Positions 43,088 through 52,271 of a DNA stretch of 64,000 nucleotides are shown piece after piece. How positions within the stretch are numbered: the first letter of the stretch is position 1; each line of letters begins with the position of its first letter. A program made the position numbers and the translations under genes. Below the pieces are notes generated by a model, which was not told where the DNA came from, did no database searches, and saw only the letters and a list, made by a program, of their open reading frames with translations. The DNA comes from Methylobacterium sp. 10 (GTDB lineage Bacteria > Pseudomonadota > Alphaproteobacteria > Rhizobiales > Beijerinckiaceae): assembly GCF_000519085.1 (NCBI RefSeq), contig NZ_KI912577.1:3900035-3964034 (forward strand), written 5' to 3'.

Positions 43088-43510
43088 TCAGCCGACGATG
43101 TCGGAATCCTGGAAGAACTGCGCGATCTCGATCTTCGCGTTCTCTGCGCTGTCCGAACCGTGCACGGTGTTCTCGCCGACCGACTCGGAGAAGGTCTTGC
43201 GGATGGTGCCCTCGTCGGCATTGGCCGGGTTGGTGGCGCCCATCACGGTGCGGTAGGCGGCGACGGCGTTCTCGCCCTCGAGTACCTGCACGACGACGGG
43301 ACCCGAGGTCATGAAGGAGACGAGCTCCCCGAAGAACGGGCGCTCCTTGTGAATCTCATAGAACTTTTCGGCTTGGACCTGGGTCATCTGGATGCGACGC
43401 TGGCCGACGATGCGCAGGCCCGCCTTCTCAATCACGGCATTCACCGCTCCGGTGAGGTTCCGCTTGGTCGCGTCGGGCTTCAGGATGGAGAAAGTGCGCT
43501 CGGTGGCCAT
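43088..43510 (-). CDS. ndk: Nucleoside diphosphate kinase
   Basis: 140 residues, full length. [15 protein letters not shown] is the N-terminal signature, and [17 protein letters not shown] contains the phosphorylated His. The enzyme moves gamma-phosphates between nucleoside triphosphates and diphosphates. The short flanking gaps show no obvious operon partner. Confidence 0.98.
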   Translation of the reverse strand: MATERTFSILKPDATKRNLTGAVNAVIEKAGLRIVGQRRIQMTQVQAEKFYEIHKERPFFGELVSFMTSGPVVVQVLEGENAVAAYRTVMGATNPANADEGTIRKTFSESVGENTVHGSDSAENAKIEIAQFFQDSDIVG

Positions 43511-43778
43511 GATCAGTCCGGTTGATGTCGCTCGGCCGAAAACGGCTTCGGCGGGCGGCTTATAGCGGGCACGCCCCGTTGCCTCAACCCGAAGGACGAA
43601 AGGCGGGCATCCACAGCGGAATTCGTTTGGCCATGGCTCCGGCGCAACACTGCCGGAAAATCGCCTGATTGCGGGGGTGTTGTCGCCTCAGACGAATTCG
43701 ACACCAAGGCTCACGACCCTACGCGACGCTTCCGCCGGTGCGCCGCGGCCCTTCACAGGCACCAGGAGACCAAAAGCC

Positions 43779-44318
43779 ATGCGCGTTGCCCTGACCTCCG
43801 CCTTCCTGCTCTCCGGACTTGTCGCCGCTTCGGCGGCCCCTTCGAAAGACCCCTCTGGCACCTGGCTCACGAAGGACGGCCGCGCCAAGATCCGCATCGA
43901 TCATTGCGGCGCGAACAACGCGAATGTCTGCGGCAAGGTCGTCTGGCTCAAGACTCCGACCACGGAGACGGGCGCTCCGCGCACCGACGCCAAGAACCCC
44001 GATCCGAAGAAGCGCCTGCGCCCGGTCATCGGCCTGCAACTCATCGAGGGGCTCGCCCCCGACGAGGAAAAGTTCTCGGGCGACATCTACAACATCGACG
44101 AGGGCAAGATCTATCAGGTTAGCCTGGAGCGCGAATCCGGCTCAGAACTCAGCGTATCTGGATGCCTCCTCAAGGTTCTATGCGGCTCGGAGACCTGGAC
44201 TCGCGTGCCGGACGTGAACCAGCAGGCTGCCGTCGCTCCGGCTGCCGAGGTGGCCCCCAAGCCGGCGCCGAAGCCCGTGGCCAAAGCCACTGCGCCTCAG
44301 GTCGAAGCCAAGAAGTAA
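43779..44318 (+). CDS. DUF2147 family exported protein
   Basis: 179 residues from the ATG at 43779, with AGGAG upstream. A signal peptide (MRVALTSAFLLSGLVAASAA) precedes the DUF2147 domain: GTWLTKDGRAKIRIDHCG, CGKVVWLKTP, KRLRPVIGLQLI and FSGDIYNIDEGKIYQ. The last ~35 residues are a Pro/Ala/Lys tail. DUF2147 proteins are periplasmic and bind unknown ligands. Four Cys are present in the mature domain. Confidence 0.88.
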   Translation: MRVALTSAFLLSGLVAASAAPSKDPSGTWLTKDGRAKIRIDHCGANNANVCGKVVWLKTPTTETGAPRTDAKNPDPKKRLRPVIGLQLIEGLAPDEEKFSGDIYNIDEGKIYQVSLERESGSELSVSGCLLKVLCGSETWTRVPDVNQQAAVAPAAEVAPKPAPKPVAKATAPQVEAKK

Positions 44319-44322
44319 CGCT

Positions 44323-44958
44323 TCAGATCGCGGCGAGGCCCCGTTTCACGGCGGGCCTCGCCAGGACAGTGTCGAGCCAGCGCCGGACATTCGGCAGGGT
44401 CGCCAGATCGATCCCCTGCTTCGTGTGATGCTTGGCCCAGGTCAGGACCGCGATGTCGGCGATGGAATACGTATCGGCGATGTAGTCGCGATCCGCGAGG
44501 CGCCGGTCGAGCACGCCGTAGAGGCGGTGCGATTCTGCCGAGAACCGCTCGATGGCGTAGGGAATCTTCTCCTCCGCGTAGATACGGAAATGGTGCATCT
44601 GGCCGAGCATCGGCCCGAACCCCCCTACCTGCCAGAACAGCCACTCGTCCACCATCGTCCGGGCGCGCTCGTCGGAGGGATAGAGGCAGCCGGTCTTGCG
44701 CCCGAGATATTGTAGGATTGCCCCCGATTCGAAGACCGTGATCGGCCTTGCCCCCGGACCTTCCGGGTCGACGATGGCCGGGATCTTGTTGTTGGGCGAG
44801 ATCGCCAGGAAGTCCGGCGCCATCTGGTCGCCCTTGCCGATGTTCACCGGCACCACGCGGTAGGGCAGTCCACACTCCTCAAGCATGATGGGGATCTTCC
44901 AACCGTTGGGCGTGCCCCAGGTATGGAGGTCGATGGGCTTCTGGGTGGCGGCGGCCAT
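44323..44958 (-). CDS. Glutathione S-transferase, Nu-class (YfcG/YghU-like)
   Basis: 211 residues. The thioredoxin-like N-terminal domain carries HTWGTPNGWKIPIMLEE, typical of Nu-class enzymes that have disulfide-bond reductase activity with two bound glutathiones, and ISPNNKIPAIVDPEG, which binds glutathione. The helical C-terminal domain includes YSIADIAVLTWAKHH. It converges closely with the DUF2147 gene. Confidence 0.92.
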   Translation of the reverse strand: MAAATQKPIDLHTWGTPNGWKIPIMLEECGLPYRVVPVNIGKGDQMAPDFLAISPNNKIPAIVDPEGPGARPITVFESGAILQYLGRKTGCLYPSDERARTMVDEWLFWQVGGFGPMLGQMHHFRIYAEEKIPYAIERFSAESHRLYGVLDRRLADRDYIADTYSIADIAVLTWAKHHTKQGIDLATLPNVRRWLDTVLARPAVKRGLAAI

Positions 44959-45169
44959 GGGAAACGTTCCGCTCCTGTCAGGGTCGCGTCATATAGCCGG
45001 ATCAAACCGGGCGCAGGGCGGATGGTTGCAGGATCCACGCCGTCATCCAACGGTGGACGGTGCGCCGCGGCACGGCGAAGGACCTTGCCCTTTGCGCGAC
45101 TTCTGGCTGTGATGATGCCGGTTCCGGCGCCTCACCGTGAGCGCAGGACAACGACCTGGGGTTGCAATC

Positions 45170-45439
45170 ATGCAGTTTCGTTCTTTTCCAGCCGCGGTGG
45201 TCGCGGCATCGATGGTGCTGGGTTTCGCGGTCACTGCCTCCGCCAAGGAGCCCGTGGTCGCCTCCCCCGAGTCCGGCGCGAAGGAACTCACTGTTGGGCA
45301 GAGTGCTGCTCGGGAGCGGCAGAAGAAGTGCGGTGCCGAATGGCGCGCCCTCTCGGTTGCCGACAAGGCGGCGCAGGGGCCGAAATGGCCGCAATATTTC
45401 AGCAAATGCGTCAAGCGCTTGAAGGAGATCAAGGCCTGA
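45170..45439 (+). CDS. Small exported two-Cys protein (PsiF-like pattern)
   Basis: 89 residues. The signal AVVAASMVLGFAVTASAKE is followed by a short mature part with two Cys in RQKKCGAEWRAL and FSKCVKRLKEI. The spacing resembles PsiF repeats of phosphate-starvation proteins, but similarity is weak. The start at 45170 is preferred because it begins the signal peptide. Confidence 0.6.
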   Translation: MQFRSFPAAVVAASMVLGFAVTASAKEPVVASPESGAKELTVGQSAARERQKKCGAEWRALSVADKAAQGPKWPQYFSKCVKRLKEIKA

Positions 45440-45505
45440 TCTAGTTCCGCTGGGAACCGGCTCGCGGGGGCAGAATCTGCCGGGCCGTAACAGGGGAACG
45501 GACGG

Positions 45506-45922
45506 ATGCGGGAGCGCGAGGCGCTGCAGCGGGTCGTGGCGGTGGCCGCGATCATACCGGTCGCGTCGGGGCTCTTCGGAATCCTGTTCGGGCTCGGAGG
45601 AGTCGGCGGCGACAGCCTGTCCCAGATCTCCGCCGACAGCCATTTCCGCTACCTGTCGGGCCTGCTGACGGGCATCGGCATCCTGTTCTGGAGCTGCGTG
45701 CCTGCCATCGAGGCGAAATCGCGCCTGTTCCGTTTCCTGACCCTCGTCGTCGTGCTCGGTGGACTGGCGCGGTTGCTGGGCCTCTACCTCACCGGCCTGC
45801 CCTCGGCGGTGATGCTGGGTGCCCTGGCGATGGAGCTGGTGGTGACGCCCCTTCTCTGCCTCTGGCAGATGCGGGTTGCGGCCAAGGCCGCAGATGCGGC
45901 GGCGGCCGGGCCCTCTCTGTGA
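45506..45922 (+). CDS. DUF4345 membrane protein
   Basis: 138 residues with four membrane helices (about 8-30, 50-68, 76-95 and 102-124). DSHFRYLSGLLTGIG is the DUF4345 signature. The function is unknown. Its stop overlaps the GTG start of the FUSC gene (GTGA), so it appears to belong to the efflux operon that follows. Confidence 0.8.
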   Translation: MREREALQRVVAVAAIIPVASGLFGILFGLGGVGGDSLSQISADSHFRYLSGLLTGIGILFWSCVPAIEAKSRLFRFLTLVVVLGGLARLLGLYLTGLPSAVMLGALAMELVVTPLLCLWQMRVAAKAADAAAAGPSL

Positions 45923-47955
45923 GCGGGGTTTTCGCCGGATCACGCCCCTCCCCGGCCGACCGTTCGCTCTCGCTTCTAGAGCGCATCGTCCCCGCGCCCT
46001 CCGCCTGGGCCTTCGCCCTGCGGATCTGGCTCGCCATGGTGCTGGCGCTCTACGCCGCTTTCTGGCTCCAGCTCTCCGGCGCCTCTTCGGCCGCCGTCTG
46101 CGTGGCGATCCTGGCCCAGCCCAAACGCGGCCAGGCCCTGTCCAAGGCGCTGTACCGCTTTCTCGGCACCCTGGCGGGGGGCGCGATATCGATCCTGCTG
46201 ATCGGTGCGTTCGGACAGGACAGGGTTCTCCTCCTGGTCTCCGTGGCGACCTGGCTCGGCCTCTGCGTCTTCGTCGCCCACTTCCTGCAGGACACGCGGG
46301 CCTATGGCGCCATGCTCGCGGGCTACACCGTCGCCATCGTCGCCGTCGCGCATATCGACACGCCGCAGGCGGTCTTCGAGGCCGCCATCGATCGCGTCGC
46401 GGCGATCACCATCGGCATCGTGGCCATCACCTTCATCAACGACGCCCTTGCTTCGCCGAGCACGTGGCGCACCCTGCGCAAGTCGCTCTCGGAGGTCCTG
46501 TCGGCCACCCGGGCCTTCGCCCGCGAGACCCTGTCCCAGGCGGATCCCGGCTCGGAGCGGGCGGCGGCCCTGATTCGGCAGATCGCGGTGATGCGCGCAG
46601 ATGCCAGCGCCATCGGCGGCGAGCTCGACGACGGCGCCCGCCGGGCCGCCGGCGCACGCAGCGCCATCGCCGCGCTCTACGCCATGGCGGCGGCGAGCCG
46701 CGCCTTCACCGCCGCCGGCAGGATGCTGGGCCGCGACAGCGAGGCCGTCACCGAGGCCCGCCGGATCTGCCTCGGCCTGACAGAGGCAGGTTCCGATGCC
46801 GACGCGGCCTCGGACCGCCTCTGCGCCCTGGTGGATGAGGCGATCCAGGGCGGGACGAGCGAGCCTTTGGAGATCGAGCCGTTGGAGATCCTGGCGCTTC
46901 AGCGCGGCCTCGATTTTGCACGCGCCGTCTCCTTCGCCGAAGACGGTCTGAACGCCCTTTCCACGGGCTGTCGGCCGAGGCGCGATGTCGCCCTGCCGAC
47001 GCATCGCGACCTGCCCGTGGCCCTTCGCGGGGCGGCACGGGTGGGGATCGCCTTTGGCGCCACCGCTCTCCTCCTCATCGCCGCCGGCTGGCCCGCCACC
47101 TCCTTTGCCCTGGTGCAGGTCGCGGCGACCTGTTCGCTCTCGGCCATCGCGCCGGATTCGAAGGCCTTCGCCCGTGGCGTCCTCGTCGGTATGCCGCTCG
47201 CGGCCCTCTGCGCCGGGATCGTGCTCTTCGGCGTTCTAGGGGGCGAACAGGGTTTCCCGCTCCTCGCCATCGCCATCGCGCCGGTGATTTTCGTGGCATG
47301 CTTTCTCAGCCTGAATCCGCCGACCTTCGGAATCGGCTTCATCCTGCTCGTGTTCTTCATGGTCCTCCTGTCGCCGTCCAACCCGCAGACCTACGACGCG
47401 CAGACCTTCCTCGCGAACGCGTTCCTTGTGACCATGGCGGCGGGTATCCTGTTCGTCGCGGTGCGGATCGTGCTGCCGATCTCGCGCGCGCAGCGCCGCG
47501 CCTTCGCCCTCGATTCGGCCCGGGATTCGGTGCTGGACGCGCTGGCCGGCGATGGCGGCGACGCCACCACCCGCACCAGCCTCAACAGCGACCGGCTGCT
47601 GCAATTCTCTCAGTGGAGTTCGGGCAGCGGCGCCGTCCGCGCGGCGAGCCTGGACCGCGCCTTCGACCTGGCCCGCCTCGAATCCGCCGCTGCCCGCGCC
47701 CATGCCCAGCTGTGCCGCCTCCCCGACGACCCCGCCCTGAACGATGCCTCAAGGCAGGCGCGGGACGGACTGGAGGCCGCGGACGCGGCCACGCTCGCCC
47801 GGTCCGTTCGCGCGTTCCTCCGGCACGGCCGATCCACGAGCGCCCCGACGCGGCTCGACATCGCCCGTCTCGTCAGCGACCTCGTGACGGCGGGTGGCGT
47901 CATGGAGAGCCAGCACCGCCTCCTGCGCCGCCTCGGCATCCTGCGGCCGGCCTGA
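45919..47955 (+). CDS. FUSC family efflux protein (AaeB-like)
   Basis: 678 residues. It has two membrane blocks, each of about six helices (22-160 and 360-520), separated by a soluble helical region, the usual layout of aromatic-acid exporters. Signatures are WLAMVLALYAAFWLQLSGAS, AVCVAILAQPKRGQALSKA and GTLAGGAISILL. It is followed by DUF1656 and HlyD genes, matching the aaeX-aaeA-aaeB parts set, though in a different order. It probably exports hydroxybenzoate-like or other weak acids. Confidence 0.88.
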   Translation: MSGVFAGSRPSPADRSLSLLERIVPAPSAWAFALRIWLAMVLALYAAFWLQLSGASSAAVCVAILAQPKRGQALSKALYRFLGTLAGGAISILLIGAFGQDRVLLLVSVATWLGLCVFVAHFLQDTRAYGAMLAGYTVAIVAVAHIDTPQAVFEAAIDRVAAITIGIVAITFINDALASPSTWRTLRKSLSEVLSATRAFARETLSQADPGSERAAALIRQIAVMRADASAIGGELDDGARRAAGARSAIAALYAMAAASRAFTAAGRMLGRDSEAVTEARRICLGLTEAGSDADAASDRLCALVDEAIQGGTSEPLEIEPLEILALQRGLDFARAVSFAEDGLNALSTGCRPRRDVALPTHRDLPVALRGAARVGIAFGATALLLIAAGWPATSFALVQVAATCSLSAIAPDSKAFARGVLVGMPLAALCAGIVLFGVLGGEQGFPLLAIAIAPVIFVACFLSLNPPTFGIGFILLVFFMVLLSPSNPQTYDAQTFLANAFLVTMAAGILFVAVRIVLPISRAQRRAFALDSARDSVLDALAGDGGDATTRTSLNSDRLLQFSQWSSGSGAVRAASLDRAFDLARLESAAARAHAQLCRLPDDPALNDASRQARDGLEAADAATLARSVRAFLRHGRSTSAPTRLDIARLVSDLVTAGGVMESQHRLLRRLGILRPA

Positions 47956-47967
47956 TGGAGGCGCCCC

Positions 47968-48162
47968 ATGCGGCATGACATCGATCTCGGCGGCGTCCTG
48001 ATCTCGCCCTTCGTCGCCTATGTACTGGCGGCCCTGGCCATCATGGTGCTCCTGCGGTTCGGCTTCAGCCGCATCCGCTTCAGCCGCTACGTCGCCAACC
48101 CGCCGCTGGCCGAAGCGGGGATCTTCGTCTGCATCCTCGCGCTTCTCATCGTTCTCTTCTGA
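47968..48162 (+). CDS. DUF1656 (AaeX-like) small membrane protein
   Basis: 64 residues with two membrane helices (about 12-30 and 46-63). The N-terminal DIDLGGVLISPFVAYVL is the DUF1656 signature. It lies 12 bp after the FUSC gene and before the HlyD-type gene, as in aae operons. Its function within the pump is not established. Confidence 0.85.
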   Translation: MRHDIDLGGVLISPFVAYVLAALAIMVLLRFGFSRIRFSRYVANPPLAEAGIFVCILALLIVLF

Positions 48163-48197
48163 GCAATGTGTACCGCCGACATGGGTCTTGCCTGACG

Positions 48198-49220
48198 ATG
48201 GCCGACGACGATCTCTCCGACGCTCCCCCCTCCCGCGAGCACGCGCCGGGCTTCGCCCGGCGCCGGCGTTGGCGGGTGGTGCGGCTCCTGGCGACTGTGG
48301 TGATCCTAACCTGTGCCTGCGTGGCCGCCGCACTGGTCTGGCAGTTCTACGTCACCGCGCCCTGGACCCGCGACGGGCGCGTCCGCGTGCAGGTGGCCAG
48401 CGTGGCGCCACAGGTCTCGGGCCAGATCACCGAACTGCGGGTCACCGACAATCAGAACGTCGCCAGGGGCGACGTGCTCTACGTCATCGACCCGGTGGAT
48501 TTCGACATTTCCATCGCCACCGCCCAGGCCGAGCTGGAGAACCGCGAGGCCGACCTACAGGTGAAGCGGACCCAGGCGGCCCGGCGCGAGGCCCTGACCA
48601 CCCTCTCCACCTCGGTGGAGGAGAAGCAGCAATATGCGGGCACCGCCAAGATCGCGGAGGCGGCGCTGGCCTCCGCGAAAGCGCAGTTGCATCAGGCTCG
48701 GGTCAACCGAGGGCGCACGGAAGTGCGCTCGCCGGTGAACGGGCGCGTCACCAATCTCCTCCTCCGCGCGGGCGACTACGCCACCGCCGGCACCGTCAAC
48801 GTCGCGGTGATCGACACCGATTCGTTCTGGATCGACGGCTATTTCGAGGAGACGAAGCTGGCCCATATCCATGTGGGTGACGGAGCGAAGGCCGAGCTTC
48901 TCGGCTATTCGGCCCTCATCGACGGCAGGGTGGAGAGCATCACCCTCGGCATCAGCAACGCCAACGCCTCGCCGAGCACACAGGGCCTGCCCAATGTCGA
49001 CCCGGTCTATACCTGGGTGCGCCTCGCCCAGCGCGTCCCCGTACGCATCCGCATCGAGAGGGTTCCCGACGGCGTCACCTTGGTGGCCGGCATGAACGCC
49101 ACCGTCTCCGTGGGGGAGCCCGGCGCCCATGGCGGAAAACTCTGGAAGACCTTGCGCGATCGTTTCACCGGACCATCCGCCTCCGGGCGGGAGCGGGATC
49201 CGGCGGCGGCGGATCGCTGA
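48198..49220 (+). CDS. HlyD family periplasmic adaptor (AaeA-like)
   Basis: 340 residues from the ATG at 48198; a GTG at 48168 would add ten residues. One membrane anchor (about 31-53) is followed by RDGRVRVQVASVAPQVSGQI, the biotinyl-lipoyl-like domain. A helical hairpin comes next, then VRSPVNGRVTNLLLRAGDYA and a beta-barrel domain. It bridges the inner membrane pump to the outer membrane. No outer-membrane channel gene is seen nearby. Confidence 0.9.
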   Translation: MADDDLSDAPPSREHAPGFARRRRWRVVRLLATVVILTCACVAAALVWQFYVTAPWTRDGRVRVQVASVAPQVSGQITELRVTDNQNVARGDVLYVIDPVDFDISIATAQAELENREADLQVKRTQAARREALTTLSTSVEEKQQYAGTAKIAEAALASAKAQLHQARVNRGRTEVRSPVNGRVTNLLLRAGDYATAGTVNVAVIDTDSFWIDGYFEETKLAHIHVGDGAKAELLGYSALIDGRVESITLGISNANASPSTQGLPNVDPVYTWVRLAQRVPVRIRIERVPDGVTLVAGMNATVSVGEPGAHGGKLWKTLRDRFTGPSASGRERDPAAADR

Positions 49221-49451
49221 AAGCCTGACCCCGCCCGCTCTGCCTCCCGCGCGGAAGACCGAGCCATCGGATGCGCGGCAACGGCCCTGCCCGGCTCGAG
49301 AAGCGCGCCGAGTGACGATGACAGAGAGACGTCCCGCTTCGGCGAATGCCTCGGCAGAGCATGTCCCGGCGGTGGCACGATGAAAAATTCCCTTGCATTG
49401 GCGCGAAGTTGAGCACGGATCGCGAAAAGGTATCAGTCACGCTTAAGGGCA

Positions 49452-51257
49452 ATGAGCGATTGTGCCGGCATCTTCTCGACTGGGTCAGGGCACGTGCTGA
49501 AATCCATCGACGCCACTGAGAACGACCCGACCGCGATGTCCGAAAGCGGGGGCGCCACCGAGGCCGTGGCCGGCATGGCGACGCTCATGCGCCATGCTTC
49601 CCGTGCCAACGCGCAGGCCGCCAGCTTCACCCGCGAGATCCGCCGCCAGAGCACCGGCGTCGACCGCTCGCTGGCGGCGACTCTCGGCAGCGTCGGCCGC
49701 GACACCGCGGCGGGGACGGCCGAACGCCTTCGCGGCGAACTCGTGGATGCAGTCGGGCAGGCCATGCGCGAGATCACCGCCGAAATCGCCCGCATTGGTG
49801 AGCGCATCGACACCAAGGCCGCCGAGGCGAGCCGGATCGTCGCCGCCATCGACGGGATCGGCGCGACGATCCGGATGCTGTCGTTGAACGCGACGATCGA
49901 GGCGGCCAGGGCCGGCGAGCACGGACGCGGCTTCGCCGTCGTCGCTGCCGAGGTCCGCGCCCTGGCCGACCAGACCCGGGAAAGCGCGCGCAACGCGGCC
50001 GGCATCATCGATTTTTCCGATGTCCGCGCCGATCTCACCGCCCTTCGCGCCTCGACGGACCATGCCCTGGACGGGCTCGCCGGTGCCGTGCGAGCCACCG
50101 CCGACCGAATCGAGACCCTCCTCGGCGGTGTCGGCGTCGAACTGTCCGCGATCAGTGCCAGCAACGCCTCCATCGGCGAGGCTCTCGGCGCCATGCAGAG
50201 CAGCATCGACCGGACGGAGGCCAAGGCCGTCCGCGCCCTGGCACTGGCCGATGCCACGCTGCAGGCGGCCGCCTCGGGCATGCCCGCGCCGGACATGGCC
50301 CGGCACGGCCTCGCCCGTCGTCCTAGGGGCTTCGATCTCCTCGACGACGTCCGGGCGCGCGGCACCCTGCGGATCGCCGTGGAACCCGATTTCAAGGGGT
50401 TGTCCTTCCGCAAAGCTGCCGGGGGCGCCCTCCTCGGTCTCGACATCGCCTATGCTACGGCCTTCGCGAGATCCCTCGGCGTCGCTCCGGTCTTCGTCGA
50501 GTGCCCCTGGGACCAGTGCACGGAACTGCTCGATGCGGGCCGGACCGCCGCCGAGGCGCCCGCCGACATCGTCTGGTCGGCCCTGCCGCCGAGCCCAGGA
50601 TTCGGCGCCATCGCCTATTCCCAGGCCTATACCCATCTCCACTACGTGCTGGCGCGCCGGACCGGCGACACGCGCATCCGCAGCCTGTCCGACCTCGACG
50701 GCCGGACGCTCGGCGTCATCAACGATCCAAGCGCCTACGCCACCCTTGAATCCGCCGGACTGCGCTGGGCGGAGAACCTCCAGGCGAAGGGAAGGCGAGT
50801 GGCGACCCTCGGCAGCCTCGTGCCGATCACCGATCAGAGCCGCATTCACGACGCTCTGGCCGAGGGCGTGGTCGATGCCTTCGCCGTGGACGCGCCGATC
50901 ATGCACTGGGCCTGCAGCGGCGCCGACAGTCCGTGGCGCGGCCGCATCGAGATCGTGCCCGGCAACATCGCGCCCGCGCCCTGGTACTACACCGCCGCCG
51001 TCGCCGACCATCCGAGTGCCTGCCGCCTGCTCATGGCGGCGGATGCCTTCATCGACGCCTTCGCCGGCACGTCCGAGCGTGCCGCGATCGAGCGGCAATG
51101 GCAGGGCGGCGCCATCGCCGGCACGGGCGGCTACCGTGACGAGCCGGGAGGCTTGCGCGGTGCGGCGGAACTGGCGGCCGATTACGCTGAGGCGATGGGA
51201 AGGATGCCCACCCTCGCTCCTTCGCACGGCGGCGTGGCGCTTCGGAGCGTTGCCTGA
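49452..51257 (+). CDS. Soluble chemoreceptor signalling domain fused to a C-terminal solute-binding domain
   Basis: 601 residues. The first ~280 residues are a helical methyl-accepting signalling domain whose hairpin tip reads [20 protein letters not shown], the site that contacts CheA and CheW. From about 305 to 560 there is a family-3 solute-binding domain ([55 protein letters not shown]). There is no signal peptide and no membrane helix, so both domains should be cytoplasmic. This order is the reverse of most receptors with periplasmic binding domains. A shorter start at 49536 is possible. Confidence 0.82.
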   Translation: MSDCAGIFSTGSGHVLKSIDATENDPTAMSESGGATEAVAGMATLMRHASRANAQAASFTREIRRQSTGVDRSLAATLGSVGRDTAAGTAERLRGELVDAVGQAMREITAEIARIGERIDTKAAEASRIVAAIDGIGATIRMLSLNATIEAARAGEHGRGFAVVAAEVRALADQTRESARNAAGIIDFSDVRADLTALRASTDHALDGLAGAVRATADRIETLLGGVGVELSAISASNASIGEALGAMQSSIDRTEAKAVRALALADATLQAAASGMPAPDMARHGLARRPRGFDLLDDVRARGTLRIAVEPDFKGLSFRKAAGGALLGLDIAYATAFARSLGVAPVFVECPWDQCTELLDAGRTAAEAPADIVWSALPPSPGFGAIAYSQAYTHLHYVLARRTGDTRIRSLSDLDGRTLGVINDPSAYATLESAGLRWAENLQAKGRRVATLGSLVPITDQSRIHDALAEGVVDAFAVDAPIMHWACSGADSPWRGRIEIVPGNIAPAPWYYTAAVADHPSACRLLMAADAFIDAFAGTSERAAIERQWQGGAIAGTGGYRDEPGGLRGAAELAADYAEAMGRMPTLAPSHGGVALRSVA

Positions 51258-51717
51258 ACTCGGCCCCGGAAGCGGACGATCCTTTGCCGGCCATTTGGCC
51301 AACCACCTGAAAGGGCAGGCCTTTTTTGCAAGCGACGGGATGGGAAAGAATACAGTTGCCGGAAAGATGAGATAAGGGCTTGACGCAGGGACGATCCAGT
51401 CGCACCTTGATCATGTGCTCTTGAACAAAGCACAGCTCAAGCAACGAGGAGGCGTAGATCGGTTGTCGATCGCGACCAACTTAGAGGCAGGAGACGGGAA
51501 TGACTCCACCCCAGCAGGATGCTGCGACGATCATCCGGGACTAATTCGGCCCGGACGTTGAGCAGCACAGACGCGAATCACGGGACGGAAGCGGTCTCCG
51601 GGGCGCAGAAGCGGCCTGCACGGCACGACTTCGAATGCGCAGAATGCCCCAACTCGACCGCTTCCGCCGCCGGCCGGCTCAGGCTGTCCGATGCTTTTTC
51701 AAGTATTCGTAGGCAAT
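51258..51717. other. 460-bp intergenic region with one short candidate ORF
   Basis: No gene with family resemblance was found. The region is less GC-rich than its neighbours near 51310-51400. A 14-codon ORF with a good ribosome site lies at 51500-51544. A small inverted repeat TGTGCT...AGCACA occurs near 51414-51434. I saw no tRNA, CRISPR or convincing promoter. Confidence 0.6.
51500..51544 (+). CDS. Candidate 14-aa small ORF
   Basis: ATG at 51500, preceded by AGGAGACGGGA; the peptide would be MTPPQQDAATIIRD. After the TAA the same frame is open for another 57 codons to a TAG. It may be a leader peptide, a very small protein or the start of a broken gene. No family is recognised. Confidence 0.25.
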   Translation: MTPPQQDAATIIRD

Positions 51718-52233
51718 CTAGAGGGCTTTGCCGACTCGCGCATCGGCAAGTATCGTTTCGATGAAACGTGCCTTGGCGGCACGATACGCATCCATCGGCT
51801 GCCCGTCGAACCGCGCCTTGAGCGTGTTGTAGCGGGTCACGAGCTCCGGGTCCGCCCGCAGCGCATCGACAAGTCCATGAAAGACGTCGAAACGCCCTTC
51901 CCTCACCGTCAGCTGGATGCCGAGCGACGGCGATTGCGTTTCGTCCGCGAAGGCGGCGAAATCTACCGTCCGGATCGAACCGCTGTTGCGCGGGAACAAG
52001 GCGGCGGGTTCCGCCTCGGCGGCGTCGAAGTCGCAGGCCGCCACCCGAACTACGACATCGAGATCCCCCTTCGTCGCACAGCCTGGAACGGCCGTGGCGC
52101 CGACATGGCGGATATCCGCCGATGCGGGCATGCGTGGCGCGATCTGATCCCGGATACGGACGAACAGGACTTCCGCTGCGAGACGAGCGTCCTCGTCATC
52201 CGCCGCAAGGCGAAATCTCTCCTCGACGATCAC
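51718..52233 (-). CDS. GrpB family (UPF0157) nucleotidyltransferase-like protein
   Basis: 171 residues. RHVGATAVPGCATKGDLDVVV is the GrpB signature of the nucleotidyltransferase fold. The C-terminal part reads YRAAKARFIETILADAR. In the family signature the usual second Asp region (KPIIDI) appears as KGDLDV. The function is unknown. It lies 38 bp downstream of gatB on the same strand. Confidence 0.85.
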   Translation of the reverse strand: MIVEERFRLAADDEDARLAAEVLFVRIRDQIAPRMPASADIRHVGATAVPGCATKGDLDVVVRVAACDFDAAEAEPAALFPRNSGSIRTVDFAAFADETQSPSLGIQLTVREGRFDVFHGLVDALRADPELVTRYNTLKARFDGQPMDAYRAAKARFIETILADARVGKAL

Positions 52234-52271
52234 CGCCGATCTCCTCGGTCGCCGTAGCGAGCGGCCCGGCG

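Noticed and set aside
51380..51410. TTGACG as a -35 box for a small RNA
   Set aside because: No acceptable -10 element lies 16-18 bases downstream.
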